From contig NZ_CVLB01000001.1 in NCBI RefSeq assembly GCF_001049755.1, forward strand, positions 976,090 through 1,040,089: a stretch of DNA of 64,000 nucleotides. The letters run 5' to 3'. Under the pieces are notes generated by a model. It was not told the DNA's origin. It saw only the letters and a program-made list of their open reading frames with translations, and made no database searches. Of the stretch, positions 37,466 to 45,952 are shown piece after piece (within the stretch, counting starts at the first letter, position 1; every line of letters starts with the position of its first letter). The position numbers and the translations under genes are program-made. The stretch is from Brachyspira suanatina (GTDB taxonomy: Bacteria > Spirochaetota > Brachyspiria > Brachyspirales > Brachyspiraceae).

Positions 37466-37951
37466 ATGAGTGATAAGAAATTTAATATTAGATTTGCTGC
37501 TGTAGAAGATTGTGCTTTAATACTGAAATTTATAAAAGAGCTTGCCCGTTATGAAAAATTAGAGCATGAGGTTACTGCAACTGAGGAGATACTTAAAGAG
37601 TGGATATTTGAAAAGAAGAAATGCGAGGTTTTAATAGCTTCAGAAAATAATATAGAAATAGGATATGCATTATTCTTTCATAATTTTTCTACATTTTTGG
37701 GAAAGGCAGGTGTATATTTAGAAGATTTATATATTAATCCTGATTATAGAGGATTAGGTTACGGAAAGAAGCTTTTAAAAGAGGTAGCAAAGATTGCAGT
37801 TGAAAGAGGATGCGAGAGATTGGATTGGCAGTGTTTGAATTGGAATAAATCTAGTATAGATTTTTATTTATCACTCAATGCAATTGAGATGTCAGATTGG
37901 AATTCTTACAGGCTAAGCCATGAAGTTTTAAAAATATTTGCTGAAGAATGA
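37466..37951 (+). CDS. GNAT-family N-acetyltransferase, copy 1 of 2
   Basis: A 161-residue acetyltransferase. The acetyl-CoA site is YRGLGYGKKLLKEVAKIA near residue 92, with EDLYINPDYRG before it and LDWQCLNWNKSSIDFYLSL after. It resembles the diamine acetyltransferase (SAT) group, whose substrates include polyamines and thialysine; the exact substrate is unknown. It is a tandem duplicate of the next gene, even sharing the GGTTTGTA leader. The gene follows the M29 peptidase by 16 nt. Confidence 0.88.
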   Translation: MSDKKFNIRFAAVEDCALILKFIKELARYEKLEHEVTATEEILKEWIFEKKKCEVLIASENNIEIGYALFFHNFSTFLGKAGVYLEDLYINPDYRGLGYGKKLLKEVAKIAVERGCERLDWQCLNWNKSSIDFYLSLNAIEMSDWNSYRLSHEVLKIFAEE

Positions 37952-37991
37952 TTTGTTAAATAATTATTATAAAATTTGAAGGTTTGTATAG

Positions 37992-38477
37992 ATGAGTGAT
38001 AAAAAATTTAGTATTAGATTTGCAGCTGTTGAAGATATACCAACTATAATGAGATTCATAAAAGAGCTTGCTGTTTATGAGAGCTTGGAGCATGAACTCA
38101 ATCTTACAGAGGAAAGTTTAAAAGAAAATATTTTTGATAAGAAAAAGGCAGAGGTTGTTATTGCTTTTGAAGATGATATTCCAGTGGGGCATGCTGTATT
38201 TTTTGAAACTTTTTCTACTTTTGTAGGAAGGCATGGACTTTATTTAGATGATTTATATGTCAATGAAAAATACAGAGGCTTTGGATACGGTAAGAAACTA
38301 TTTGAAGAAGTTGCAAAAATAGCTCTTAGCAGGAATTGCGGAAGACTTGAATGGCAATGTTTGGATTGGAATAAATCTAGTATAGATTTTTATTTATCTA
38401 CAGGAGCTGAAATGGTTAAGGATGCCAGAGTTTACAGACTCACTAATGATGCTTTAAAAAAATTTTTAGATTTTTAA
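37992..38477 (+). CDS. GNAT-family N-acetyltransferase, copy 2 of 2
   Basis: 161 residues, same length as the copy upstream and about 60% identical by eye. MSDKKFSIRFAAVED at the start and SSIDFYLS near the end are shared, and the acetyl-CoA loop reads YRGFGYGKKLFEEVAKIA. Differences cluster in residues about 25-60 and in the C-terminal 20, the likely substrate-contact parts, so specificity may have diverged. GAAGGTTTG precedes the ATG. Confidence 0.88.
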   Translation: MSDKKFSIRFAAVEDIPTIMRFIKELAVYESLEHELNLTEESLKENIFDKKKAEVVIAFEDDIPVGHAVFFETFSTFVGRHGLYLDDLYVNEKYRGFGYGKKLFEEVAKIALSRNCGRLEWQCLDWNKSSIDFYLSTGAEMVKDARVYRLTNDALKKFLDF

Positions 38478-38578
38478 TATATGAAAATATTTTATTTAAT
38501 GATATGAACTATTAAATCTTGATTATATATGAAAAAAATAGTATAATTCAAAAAATTAACTTTATAAAGAGGTCAATA

Positions 38579-39283
38579 ATGAAAAAAAGAGTATTGCTCA
38601 AAATATCAGGCGAAGCTTTACTTGGTCAAAAAGAATACGGTATAGATAATAATGTTGTTGATAGAATAGCATTAGAGATGAAAGAGGCTGGAAGTGATAC
38701 AGAAATAGCTGTTGTTGTAGGCGGAGGAAATATTTTCAGAGGTATGCAGTTATCTGATAAAACAGGTATGGTGAGAGCTACTGCAGATTCTATGGGTATG
38801 CTTGCCACTATTATGAATGCTATAGCTTTGAAAGATAGATTTATGGCAGCCGGCACTCCTACTCAAATACTTTCTGCTTTTAATATTGAAGGTATGATAG
38901 AAGGTTTTGAAAGAGACAAAGCAATTCGTATATTAGAAAGAGGAAATGTGTTGATAATAGCAGGAGGTACTTCTAATCCTTATTTCACAACTGATAGTAC
39001 AGCAATACTTAGAGCTTTAGAGATCGGTGCTTCTATAGTATTAAAAGGCACTAATGTTGATGGTGTTTATGATAAAGACCCTAAAAAGAATCCAGATGCT
39101 AAAATGTATAATGAAGTAACATTTAAAGAAGCTATTAATCAAAATTTAAGAGTTATGGATATGACAGCTTTCGCTATGGCTAATGATAATAATATGCCTA
39201 TAAGAGTATTTAATATGCATACAAATGGAAACATTACAAAGGCTCTTTTAGGCGAGTCTATAGGAACTTATGTACATAATTAA
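38579..39283 (+). CDS. pyrH: UMP kinase
   Basis: Phosphorylates UMP to UDP in pyrimidine synthesis, as a hexamer in the cytoplasm. The 234-residue length from the ATG at 38579 is standard. RVLLKISGEALLG opens the amino-acid-kinase fold, then VVGGGNIFRG, and GTSNPYFTTDSTAILRALEIGA. The AGAGG site 9 nt upstream supports this ATG; an earlier in-frame start would add 20 AT-encoded residues unlike the family. pyrH often sits beside frr, but here frr is 14 kb away. Confidence 0.96.
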   Translation: MKKRVLLKISGEALLGQKEYGIDNNVVDRIALEMKEAGSDTEIAVVVGGGNIFRGMQLSDKTGMVRATADSMGMLATIMNAIALKDRFMAAGTPTQILSAFNIEGMIEGFERDKAIRILERGNVLIIAGGTSNPYFTTDSTAILRALEIGASIVLKGTNVDGVYDKDPKKNPDAKMYNEVTFKEAINQNLRVMDMTAFAMANDNNMPIRVFNMHTNGNITKALLGESIGTYVHN

Positions 39284-39311
39284 TTTATATAAAAAATAGG
39301 AGGTTTATTTT

Positions 39312-40334
39312 ATGCTGTTAGATTTTGGCTATATTCCTGTTATTCCAATGTTTATTGGTATTATCATAATATTAATATTTATCATTATTTTCTTACGTTT
39401 CTTCCCAATAGGTTTATGGGTTACAGCTTTATTTTCCGGTGTAAGAATAAATATGATAACATTGATTACTATGCGTTTGAGGAGAGTTAATCCTTCACTT
39501 ATAGTATTAAATCAGATAAAGTTATGGAAAGCAGGTTTAAAAATAGGAAGCAATGAGCTTGAGGCACATTATTTAGCAGGAGGAAATCCTACTGCAGTTG
39601 CTGATGCTTTGATTGCTGCTGATAAGGCTTCTTTGGATTTAAGTTTTGAAAGAGCTGCTGCTATAGATTTAGCTGGAAGGGATTTAGTTGATGCTATAAG
39701 AACTTCTGTTTCTCCTAGAGTTATTGCTACACCTTTAATTGCTGCCGTTGCTAAAGACGGTATACAAGTGAAGGCTACTGCAAGAGTTACTGTTAGAACT
39801 AATATTAACAGACTTGTTGGAGGTGCCGGAGAAGAAACAATAATCGCAAGAGTAGGTGAAGGTATTGTTACTACTATAGGTAGTGCTGCTTCTCATAAAG
39901 AAGTTTTGGAAAATCCTGATAGAATCTCTCAAGTTGTACTTGCTAAGGGGTTAGACTCTGGTACTGCTTTTGAAATACTTTCTATTGATATAGCTGATGT
40001 TGATGTTGGAAGCAATATTGGTGCTTTCTTACAGATTGACCAAGCTGAAGCTGATAAAAAAATTGCTCAGGCTAAAGCTGAAGAGAGAAGAGTTATGGCT
40101 ATAGCTAGAGAACAGGAAATGCGTGCTCAGGTTGAGGAGATGAAAGCTAAAGTTGTTGAAGCTGAATCTCAATTACCTCTTGCCATTGCTGAGGCACTTA
40201 AAAAAGGAAATATCGGAGTATTAGATTATTATAATATGAAGAATGTTATGGCTGATACTGAAATGCGTTATAGTATATCCGGTATGGATTCAATGAGCAA
40301 AAATAATAATGCTTCAGGAAATGTGAAACAGTAA
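39312..40334 (+). CDS. floA: Flotillin-like protein FloA
   Basis: A 340-residue membrane-associated protein of the FloA (YqfA) family, which organises functional membrane microdomains. An N-terminal hydrophobic hairpin (about residues 8-48) is followed by the SPFH-type domain with [20 protein letters not shown] and [16 protein letters not shown] Glu/Ala-rich region ([20 protein letters not shown]) forms the coiled coil. GGAGG precedes the ATG, and the gene follows pyrH by 28 nt. Confidence 0.93.
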   Translation: MLLDFGYIPVIPMFIGIIIILIFIIIFLRFFPIGLWVTALFSGVRINMITLITMRLRRVNPSLIVLNQIKLWKAGLKIGSNELEAHYLAGGNPTAVADALIAADKASLDLSFERAAAIDLAGRDLVDAIRTSVSPRVIATPLIAAVAKDGIQVKATARVTVRTNINRLVGGAGEETIIARVGEGIVTTIGSAASHKEVLENPDRISQVVLAKGLDSGTAFEILSIDIADVDVGSNIGAFLQIDQAEADKKIAQAKAEERRVMAIAREQEMRAQVEEMKAKVVEAESQLPLAIAEALKKGNIGVLDYYNMKNVMADTEMRYSISGMDSMSKNNNASGNVKQ

Positions 40335-40357
40335 ATTATTATTATAAATAAATTTTT

Positions 40358-40396
40358 TATAGGCTGTATATTTTTTATATGCAGCCTATTTTTTTG
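40358..40396 (+). terminator. Terminator after floA
   Basis: TAGGCTGTATAT pairs with ATATGCAGCCTA around a T-rich loop (G-T pair allowed), followed by TTTTTTT. Confidence 0.85.
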
Positions 40397-40461
40397 TAAT
40401 TTTGAAAAATTAAAATTAATGTTATATTTATATATATTTATTTTTTATTTAGGATTATTTT

Positions 40462-41661
40462 ATGACAATAGAACAATTTAATGATGAATATTTGGTGAGC
40501 AGAGAAGGCACAAATTCAGAAAAGTGGGAAACAAAAAAAGATAAAAGATTCAATACAGACGGATTGCTTCCTATGTGGGTTGCCGATATGGAGTTCAAAG
40601 CACCCAATGAAGTAATAGAGGCTATAAATAAAAGAGTTATTCATGGAGTTTTCGGATATACTGTTTTATGGGATAGTTATTTTGAGGCTTTTTTTAATTG
40701 GCAGAAAAGCAGATACAATATAGATTTAAAAAAAGAATGGATAAGTTTTTCTACAGGAGTTGTAACTTCTATATATTGGCTTGTGAATGCTTTTACTCAA
40801 AAGAATGATTCTGTTATTATACTTACTCCTGTATATTATCCTTTTCATAATGCTGTTAAAGATAATGGAAGAAATTTAATAGAATGCGTATTGAATAATG
40901 ATAATGGTATTTTTTCTATAGATTTTGATAGATTAGAAAATGATATTGTAAAAAACAATGTTAAAATGATGATATTCTGTAATCCTCATAATCCTCTAGG
41001 AAGAGTATGGACTGATGAAGAAATAGATAGAGCTTTTGATATATGTAAAAGGCATAATGTTTATATAATTTCAGATGAGATACATCAGGATATAAATTTG
41101 GGAATTCGTCCTTTTATATCTGCACTTTCCATAAAAAATAAAGATAAGTATATGGATAAATTGATAGTAGTAACTTCTGCATCGAAGACTTTTAATTTAG
41201 CATGTCTTTTGAATTCACATATTATTATACCTAATGAAGACACTAGAAAGATATACAATGATTATGTTAATACTATAAGTAAAACTGAATTAAGCTTACT
41301 TGGTATGGTTGCTGCGGAGGCTGCTTATAAATATGGATCAGATTGGCTTGACGGATTATTAAAAACTATAAAAAGAAATTATGATTATATTAAAAATGAA
41401 TTAAATGAAAAGGTACCTGATATAATAATAAGTCCTTTAGAAGGTACATATTTGCCTTTTATAGATTTAAGAAAAGTTGTTAATCCCGATAGAGTGAAAG
41501 AGTTTATACAAGACGATTGTAAAATAGCAGTTGATTTTGGAGAATGGTTTTCTAAAGATTATAAAGGTTTTATAAGATTGAATATTGCTACGAATTTTGA
41601 ATATATAAGAATTTTTACTGATAATGTCATTTTGCAGCTTAAAACTAAAAATTATAAATAA
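40462..41661 (+). CDS. MalY/PatB-family PLP-dependent aminotransferase (cystathionine beta-lyase)
   Basis: A 399-residue fold-type I PLP enzyme. LPMWVADMEFKAP near residue 37 is a signature of the MalY/PatB group. CNPHNPLGRVW, SDEIHQD and the Schiff-base Lys in VTSASKTFNLA follow. Family members cleave cystathionine or cysteine to release sulfide or thiol, pyruvate and ammonia. Free-standing gene after the floA terminator. The exact substrate is not certain from sequence. Confidence 0.93.
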   Translation: MTIEQFNDEYLVSREGTNSEKWETKKDKRFNTDGLLPMWVADMEFKAPNEVIEAINKRVIHGVFGYTVLWDSYFEAFFNWQKSRYNIDLKKEWISFSTGVVTSIYWLVNAFTQKNDSVIILTPVYYPFHNAVKDNGRNLIECVLNNDNGIFSIDFDRLENDIVKNNVKMMIFCNPHNPLGRVWTDEEIDRAFDICKRHNVYIISDEIHQDINLGIRPFISALSIKNKDKYMDKLIVVTSASKTFNLACLLNSHIIIPNEDTRKIYNDYVNTISKTELSLLGMVAAEAAYKYGSDWLDGLLKTIKRNYDYIKNELNEKVPDIIISPLEGTYLPFIDLRKVVNPDRVKEFIQDDCKIAVDFGEWFSKDYKGFIRLNIATNFEYIRIFTDNVILQLKTKNYK

Positions 41662-41742
41662 GGCTTTTATTTTTTGTATAAATTAAAATTATGAAAAAAT
41701 TATATTTTTTAGTAATTTTTACTAATATAGATACTTTTTTAC

Positions 41743-41788
41743 TTGACAAAAACTATTATTTAATGTATTGTTAGAGTATACAAACAAT
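41743..41788 (+). promoter_or_regulatory. Promoter of ahpC with an overlapping inverted repeat
   Basis: TTGACA (41743-41748), a 17-nt spacer, TATTGT (41766-41771). The inverted repeat ATTGTT-N10-AACAAT (41767-41788) covers the -10 box and the expected transcription start, so it is a candidate operator. It does not match the classic PerR box. Confidence 0.55.
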
Positions 41789-41807
41789 AAATAAAAGGAG
41801 TTATAAT

Positions 41808-42371
41808 ATGAGTTTAATCAATAAAAAATTAATAGATTTCAAGGTTGAAGCTTATCAAGATGGTGAATTCAAAACAGTTGAAACTAAAGATGTTTTAGGA
41901 AAATGGAGTGTATTTTTCTTCTATCCAGCAGACTTTACATTTGTATGTCCTACAGAGTTAGCTGATTTAGGTACAGTATATGATGAATTAAAGAAAATTA
42001 ATTGTGAAGTATATTCAGTTTCTGAAGATACTCATTTTGTACACAAAGCTTGGGCAGATGCTACACCAACTATTAAAAATCTTAAATATACAATGTTAGG
42101 TGACCCAACAGGTGTATTAGCTAAATTCTTTGAAGTATATGTAGAAGAAGAAGGTAAAGCATTACGCGGAAGCTTTATCGTAAACCCACAAGGCGAAATT
42201 AAAGCTTATGAAGTACATGATATGGGAATTGGTAGAGATGCTAATGAATTATTACGTAAAGTTCAAGCTGCTCAATATGTAGCTGAACATGGCGGTGAAG
42301 TTTGTCCTGCTAAATGGAAACCAGGTGCTAACACTTTAAAACCAGGAATCGATCTAGTTGGTAAGCTATAA
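41808..42371 (+). CDS. ahpC: Peroxiredoxin AhpC
   Basis: Reduces hydrogen peroxide and organic peroxides in the cytoplasm. 187 residues is the standard 2-Cys AhpC length. The peroxidatic Cys lies in FYPADFTFVCPTELADL near residue 47 and the resolving Cys in GEVCPAKWKPG near 165. AAAGGAG precedes the ATG. No ahpF reductase gene is adjacent. A strong promoter and terminator mark a single-gene unit, and codon use suggests high expression. Confidence 0.97.
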   Translation: MSLINKKLIDFKVEAYQDGEFKTVETKDVLGKWSVFFFYPADFTFVCPTELADLGTVYDELKKINCEVYSVSEDTHFVHKAWADATPTIKNLKYTMLGDPTGVLAKFFEVYVEEEGKALRGSFIVNPQGEIKAYEVHDMGIGRDANELLRKVQAAQYVAEHGGEVCPAKWKPGANTLKPGIDLVGKL

Positions 42372-42392
42372 TCTATTAACTATATAAAATAT

Positions 42393-42427
42393 TAGGACAT
42401 ATAATTAATTTTATATGTCCTTTTTTA
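42393..42427 (+). terminator. Terminator after ahpC
   Basis: AGGACATATAA pairs with TTATATGTCC around a short loop, followed by TTTTTT. Confidence 0.85.
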
Positions 42428-42447
42428 TTGCATGATTTTTCGCAATA

Positions 42448-42490
42448 TAAAAGACAAGAAATATTTAATAAAATAAATCTTGTCTTTTTT
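42448..42490 (-). terminator. Terminator after fabD
   Basis: On the minus strand AAAAGACAAGATTTATT pairs with AATATTTCTTGTCTTTT, followed by an AT-rich stretch. It is about 18 nt past the fabD stop. Confidence 0.8.
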
Positions 42491-42507
42491 ATTTTCAATT
42501 AATTATA

Positions 42508-43422
42508 TTATTGAATAGCAGCATTTAAAGAATCAATATCAAATACAGGCAATGCTGTTATGTCAGGAGTGATTTTTTTAGTCATTCCAACTAAAACTTT
42601 TCCAGGTCCGCATTCAAATATTTTTGTTATTCCTTGTTTTTGCATATTAAGCATGCTGTCATACCATCTTACAGTTGAGAACATTTGTTTATATAAATTT
42701 TCTTTTATAGAATTAAAATCATGAACTTCAGCTGTAACATTTGATAATACTTTATTATCATTGTTGTGTAATTCGATTTTTTCTAAGAATTCTTTTAAAC
42801 TGTCTGCAGCAGGTTTCATAAATGGAGAATGGAAAGCTCCGGATACTTTTAAAGGAAGTACTCTTTTAGCACCAGCCTCCTGAAGTTTAGGAGTAACCGC
42901 TTCTATTGCACTAAGTAATCCTGATATAACTATCTGATCTTTTAAATTGTAATTAGCAGCAACAACCTCTTTATTTTCAGGCATACATTTAGAAACTGCA
43001 TCATAATCTAATCCCATAACTGCAGCCATACCATAAGGTGCATCAGCCCCAGCTTTAGCCATTAATAAGCCTCTAGTTCTTGCAATTTTTACAGCATCTT
43101 CAAATGATATATATCCTGCAGCTGAAAGAGCAGTAATTTCACCCAAACTATGACCAGCAAATAAATTTCCTTTAACGCCTTTAGCTTTTAAAGCTTCATA
43201 AACAGCCATACCCACTGTAACCAAAGCAGGCTGAGTATTTTCTGTTTTTTTAAGATCGTCTTCGCTTCCTTCAAAACATAATGCTTTGATATCAACATCA
43301 TCTAAAATATTAGCTGCCTTATCGAATATTGCTTTAGATTCAGCAACATTATCATACAAAGATTTTCCCATACCGGCACATTGAGAACCTTGACCTGGAA
43401 ATAGAAATGCTATATTTGACAT
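42508..43422 (-). CDS. fabD: Malonyl-CoA:ACP transacylase
   Basis: Moves malonyl groups from CoA to acyl carrier protein for fatty acid synthesis, in the cytoplasm. 304 residues is standard. FPGQGSQCAGMGKSLY starts the protein, the catalytic Ser lies in GHSLGEITAL near residue 92, and SGAFHSPFM holds the catalytic His near 200. AGGAG precedes the ATG. No other fab genes are adjacent, although fabD usually sits in a fab cluster. Confidence 0.96.
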   Translation of the reverse strand: MSNIAFLFPGQGSQCAGMGKSLYDNVAESKAIFDKAANILDDVDIKALCFEGSEDDLKKTENTQPALVTVGMAVYEALKAKGVKGNLFAGHSLGEITALSAAGYISFEDAVKIARTRGLLMAKAGADAPYGMAAVMGLDYDAVSKCMPENKEVVAANYNLKDQIVISGLLSAIEAVTPKLQEAGAKRVLPLKVSGAFHSPFMKPAADSLKEFLEKIELHNNDNKVLSNVTAEVHDFNSIKENLYKQMFSTVRWYDSMLNMQKQGITKIFECGPGKVLVGMTKKITPDITALPVFDIDSLNAAIQ

Positions 43423-43669
43423 ATTTTATTCTCCTTTTATTAAAAATATTTTATTTTCTTAAAATTAAATAATATAAAATATTAACAAAAAAATTAACTT
43501 TTATCAAGACATTAATTTGATTTTGATGATTCTTATATTAGTTATATTATTTTAATTAAAGTTAAAAGATTCTAATCTGTAAACAACAATTTATATTTGA
43601 ATAATTGACATTTTATATTAAATTGATTATCTTTAATGCAATGTTTAAAATTAATTTGGGGTTATAAAA

Positions 43670-44548
43670 ATGAATATGAGTAATGAGAAGAAATCTAAAT
43701 ATATGATAATAGAGGGTATAGTATCTGTAATCATCAATATATTATTATTTGCTTTCAAATATGCTGTAGGTTTACTTACAGGTTCGCTTTCGATTATGGC
43801 AGATGCATGGCATTCATTAAGCGATTGTATAAGCAGTATAATAGTCATAATAGGCGGAATATTTTCAAAAAGACCTCCAGACGAAGAACATCCTTTCGGA
43901 CATGGAAGAATAGAGCTTATAACAAGTTTTATAGTTGGGATAATGCTTGTATTTATAGGGTATAGTTTTTTCTCTGAAGCTATTCAAAACATTATGAATA
44001 AAAAATCAGCTTCATTTACAACTATAGCTATAATTGCTATGGTTGTTTCAATACTTGTTAAGGAATTATTAGCACAGTATTCTTTTTGGGGATACAGAAA
44101 ATCCGGTTCTAAATCATTATATGCTGATGCTTGGCATCATAGAAGCGATAGTGTTACTTCGATAATTATATTAGTTGGTATTTTGTTTGGTAAAAGTTTT
44201 TGGTGGTTAGATAGTGTATTAAGTATATTAGTTTCACTTGTAATATTTTATGCTGCTTTTGATGTTATTAAATCCAGTGTAAAACCTTTGATAGGAGAAT
44301 ACCCTTCTAAAGAAACTATAGAGAGCATTAAAAAAATAGCTGAAGAAATGAATATAGATAATGCCGATTTAAATCTTCATCATTTTCATATACATACTTA
44401 TGGAGATCATAGCGAAATAACTTTTCATATGCGTTTTCCTAAAGATATGACCGTTTTTGATGCTCATTCAAAGGCTACATTATTTGAAAATGCTATAAGA
44501 GAAAGATTGAGTATAGAGCCTACTATACATATAGAAGCATATAAATAA
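43670..44548 (+). CDS. Cation diffusion facilitator (CDF) transporter
   Basis: A 292-residue inner-membrane metal exporter working as a dimer with proton exchange. Six helices lie in residues 15-210. The metal-site motifs are SLSIMADAWHSLSDC near residue 40 and LYADAWHHRSDSVTSI near 155, with Asp and His positions as expected for Zn or related ions. HPFGHGRIE is conserved. The cytoplasmic C-terminal domain (residues about 215-292) contains LHHFHIHTYGDHSEIT. GGGG lies just before the ATG. The metal cannot be fixed from sequence. Confidence 0.93.
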   Translation: MNMSNEKKSKYMIIEGIVSVIINILLFAFKYAVGLLTGSLSIMADAWHSLSDCISSIIVIIGGIFSKRPPDEEHPFGHGRIELITSFIVGIMLVFIGYSFFSEAIQNIMNKKSASFTTIAIIAMVVSILVKELLAQYSFWGYRKSGSKSLYADAWHHRSDSVTSIIILVGILFGKSFWWLDSVLSILVSLVIFYAAFDVIKSSVKPLIGEYPSKETIESIKKIAEEMNIDNADLNLHHFHIHTYGDHSEITFHMRFPKDMTVFDAHSKATLFENAIRERLSIEPTIHIEAYK

Positions 44549-44570
44549 AATGCTAATCTAATAAAAAATA

Positions 44571-44586
44571 GGGGCGGGTGGGCGGG
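44571..44586 (+). promoter_or_regulatory. G-quadruplex-forming motif
   Basis: GGGGCGGGTGGGCGGG contains four runs of three or more G separated by single bases, the tightest kind of quadruplex motif. It lies in the 88-bp gap between the CDF gene and the interrupted gene, 15 nt before that gene's -35 box. No comparable run occurs elsewhere in this very AT-rich window. The motif is seen; folding and role are inferred. Confidence 0.6.
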
Positions 44587-44601
44587 CTGAGTAGATTTTC
44601 A

Positions 44602-44629
44602 TTGATATTTTTCATTTTTATTTTATCAT
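44602..44629 (+). promoter_or_regulatory. Promoter of the interrupted gene
   Basis: TTGATA (44602-44607), a 16-nt spacer, TATCAT (44624-44629), then 7 nt to the ATG at 44637, so the transcript may be leaderless. Confidence 0.5.
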
Positions 44630-44636
44630 AAACACT

Positions 44637-45829
44637 ATGATAGAGAATGCCATTTTAAATGATAAAAATTTAGAAGAATATTTTTTATTTACTGATGATT
44701 CTAAATTAATAAAGTATAATAAAAAATATAATTCATATAAATATTTAATAAAAATAGAAACTATAAATTCCAAAGAAGAAGTTATAGTTTTAAAATTAAT
44801 GTATCCTTATATATCTATAACAGAGGAGAAAGGATTAAATTCTGCTGTTATCAATATAGAAACATTGGAAGTAATTTATTTAAAAATAGAAGATTATCAT
44901 TCTGAAGTATCAAGCTATTCTAATGAATTTTGTATTATTAATGATGAAATACATCTTATCACTCAAACTAAATGGAATACTATTAATATAATGAAATTAA
45001 AAACTAAAGAGATGATAACAGATATTAACCGAGATGATGAAAAGTTTGGTATAGATTATTTTCACAGCAATTTATTAGTATCAAAAGATTATAAGCATTT
45101 TCTTTATTATTGCTAGCGATAAACTCGCTAAAATTCAGCTAACAACTAAAGTTATCAGCTGCTCGTTTATCGCTTTAAAAAATAAATAATAGAATTAATC
45201 TCTGATTTTTATTAGTAATATAAATAATAATTTTTAAATATTAGAATTAAAATATAAAAAGCGAGTCGTAGCCCTTCCCATAGGGACACAGGCGTGTAAC
45301 TTAATTTATTAAGTTAAGCCTTTAGTCGTAGACGAGCATAGCAATAATAAAAGAATATGAGAAATGTCAAGTGGATGTTGTTAATGAATATATAAGCGGT
45401 TATAATTGGGACAGACCTCTTGCTTTTATAGATAATAATAGATTTGTTTTGGCTTGTGATAATACAAATTTTAATGATGAAGATTTTATTTATAATCAAT
45501 TAAGATTATACAATATAGATGATATAAAAATAGATGATAGCGATAATAGTAAGTATAGATATTTAGAAAGCTATAATAGTATTAATATTAATTTATTTAG
45601 TTTAGATGAAAATCATGAAGTTCATGGTAAGCTATATTTTTATAAGGATAATTTAATTGCATTTGATTTCAATAAAGATTATATAAATATTAAAAGTTAT
45701 AATATAAAATATGAATCCGCAAAAAATATTATTAGCATAAAGAATAGCAATTGTTTTTTCAATGATGATTTCGGTATTATATATTATATTGATAATGATA
45801 CTATAAAAGAGATTGATGTAAATATATAG
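44637..45829 (+). pseudogene. Beta-propeller-like gene split by an inserted element
   Basis: Two open frames look like halves of one gene: 44637-45116 (159 residues) and a frame open from 45332 to 45829. The first ends soon after LLVSKDYKHFLYY. The second enters with IIKEYEKCQVDVVNEYISGY. In related proteins of other bacteria an SxDxKxLLSxGW-type stretch leads into a similar block, so the joint falls inside a conserved region. The sequence between (45102-45353) is a palindrome-rich element with terminal inverted repeats. Both halves have beta-strand, Tyr- and Asn-rich composition like repeat-propeller proteins. Function unknown. If each half is expressed it would be a fragment. Confidence 0.65.
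45102..45353. mobile_element. Non-coding foldback (MITE-like) element, 252 bp
   Basis: The ends are inverted copies: TTTATTATTGCTA at 45103-45115 and its complement at 45339-45351, 13 of 13. Inside, AGCGATAAAC (45115-45124) and GTTTATCGCT (45165-45174) form a 60-bp cruciform with smaller hairpins nested in it. AACTTAATTTATTAAGTT (45298-45315) is a perfect palindrome flanked by AGGC and GCCT. AGTCGTAG occurs twice (around 45264 and 45324). No transposase frame is present, so it would have to be moved in trans. It interrupts the gene at 44637-45829. No clear target-site duplication was found. Confidence 0.65.
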
Positions 45830-45952
45830 ATTTATTATTATGTAAATATTAATTTTTATCTTTCAAGTGAGAAATTATTATAAATAAATCATTTAAATTT
45901 ATCATTATTTTGTTATAATTAGTTTTTATAAAAATAATTGTTTGGTGTTAAA

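Noticed and set aside
45117..45370. Coding frame inside the foldback element
   Set aside because: No frame of useful length exists; the sequence is dominated by palindromes and has stops in all frames.
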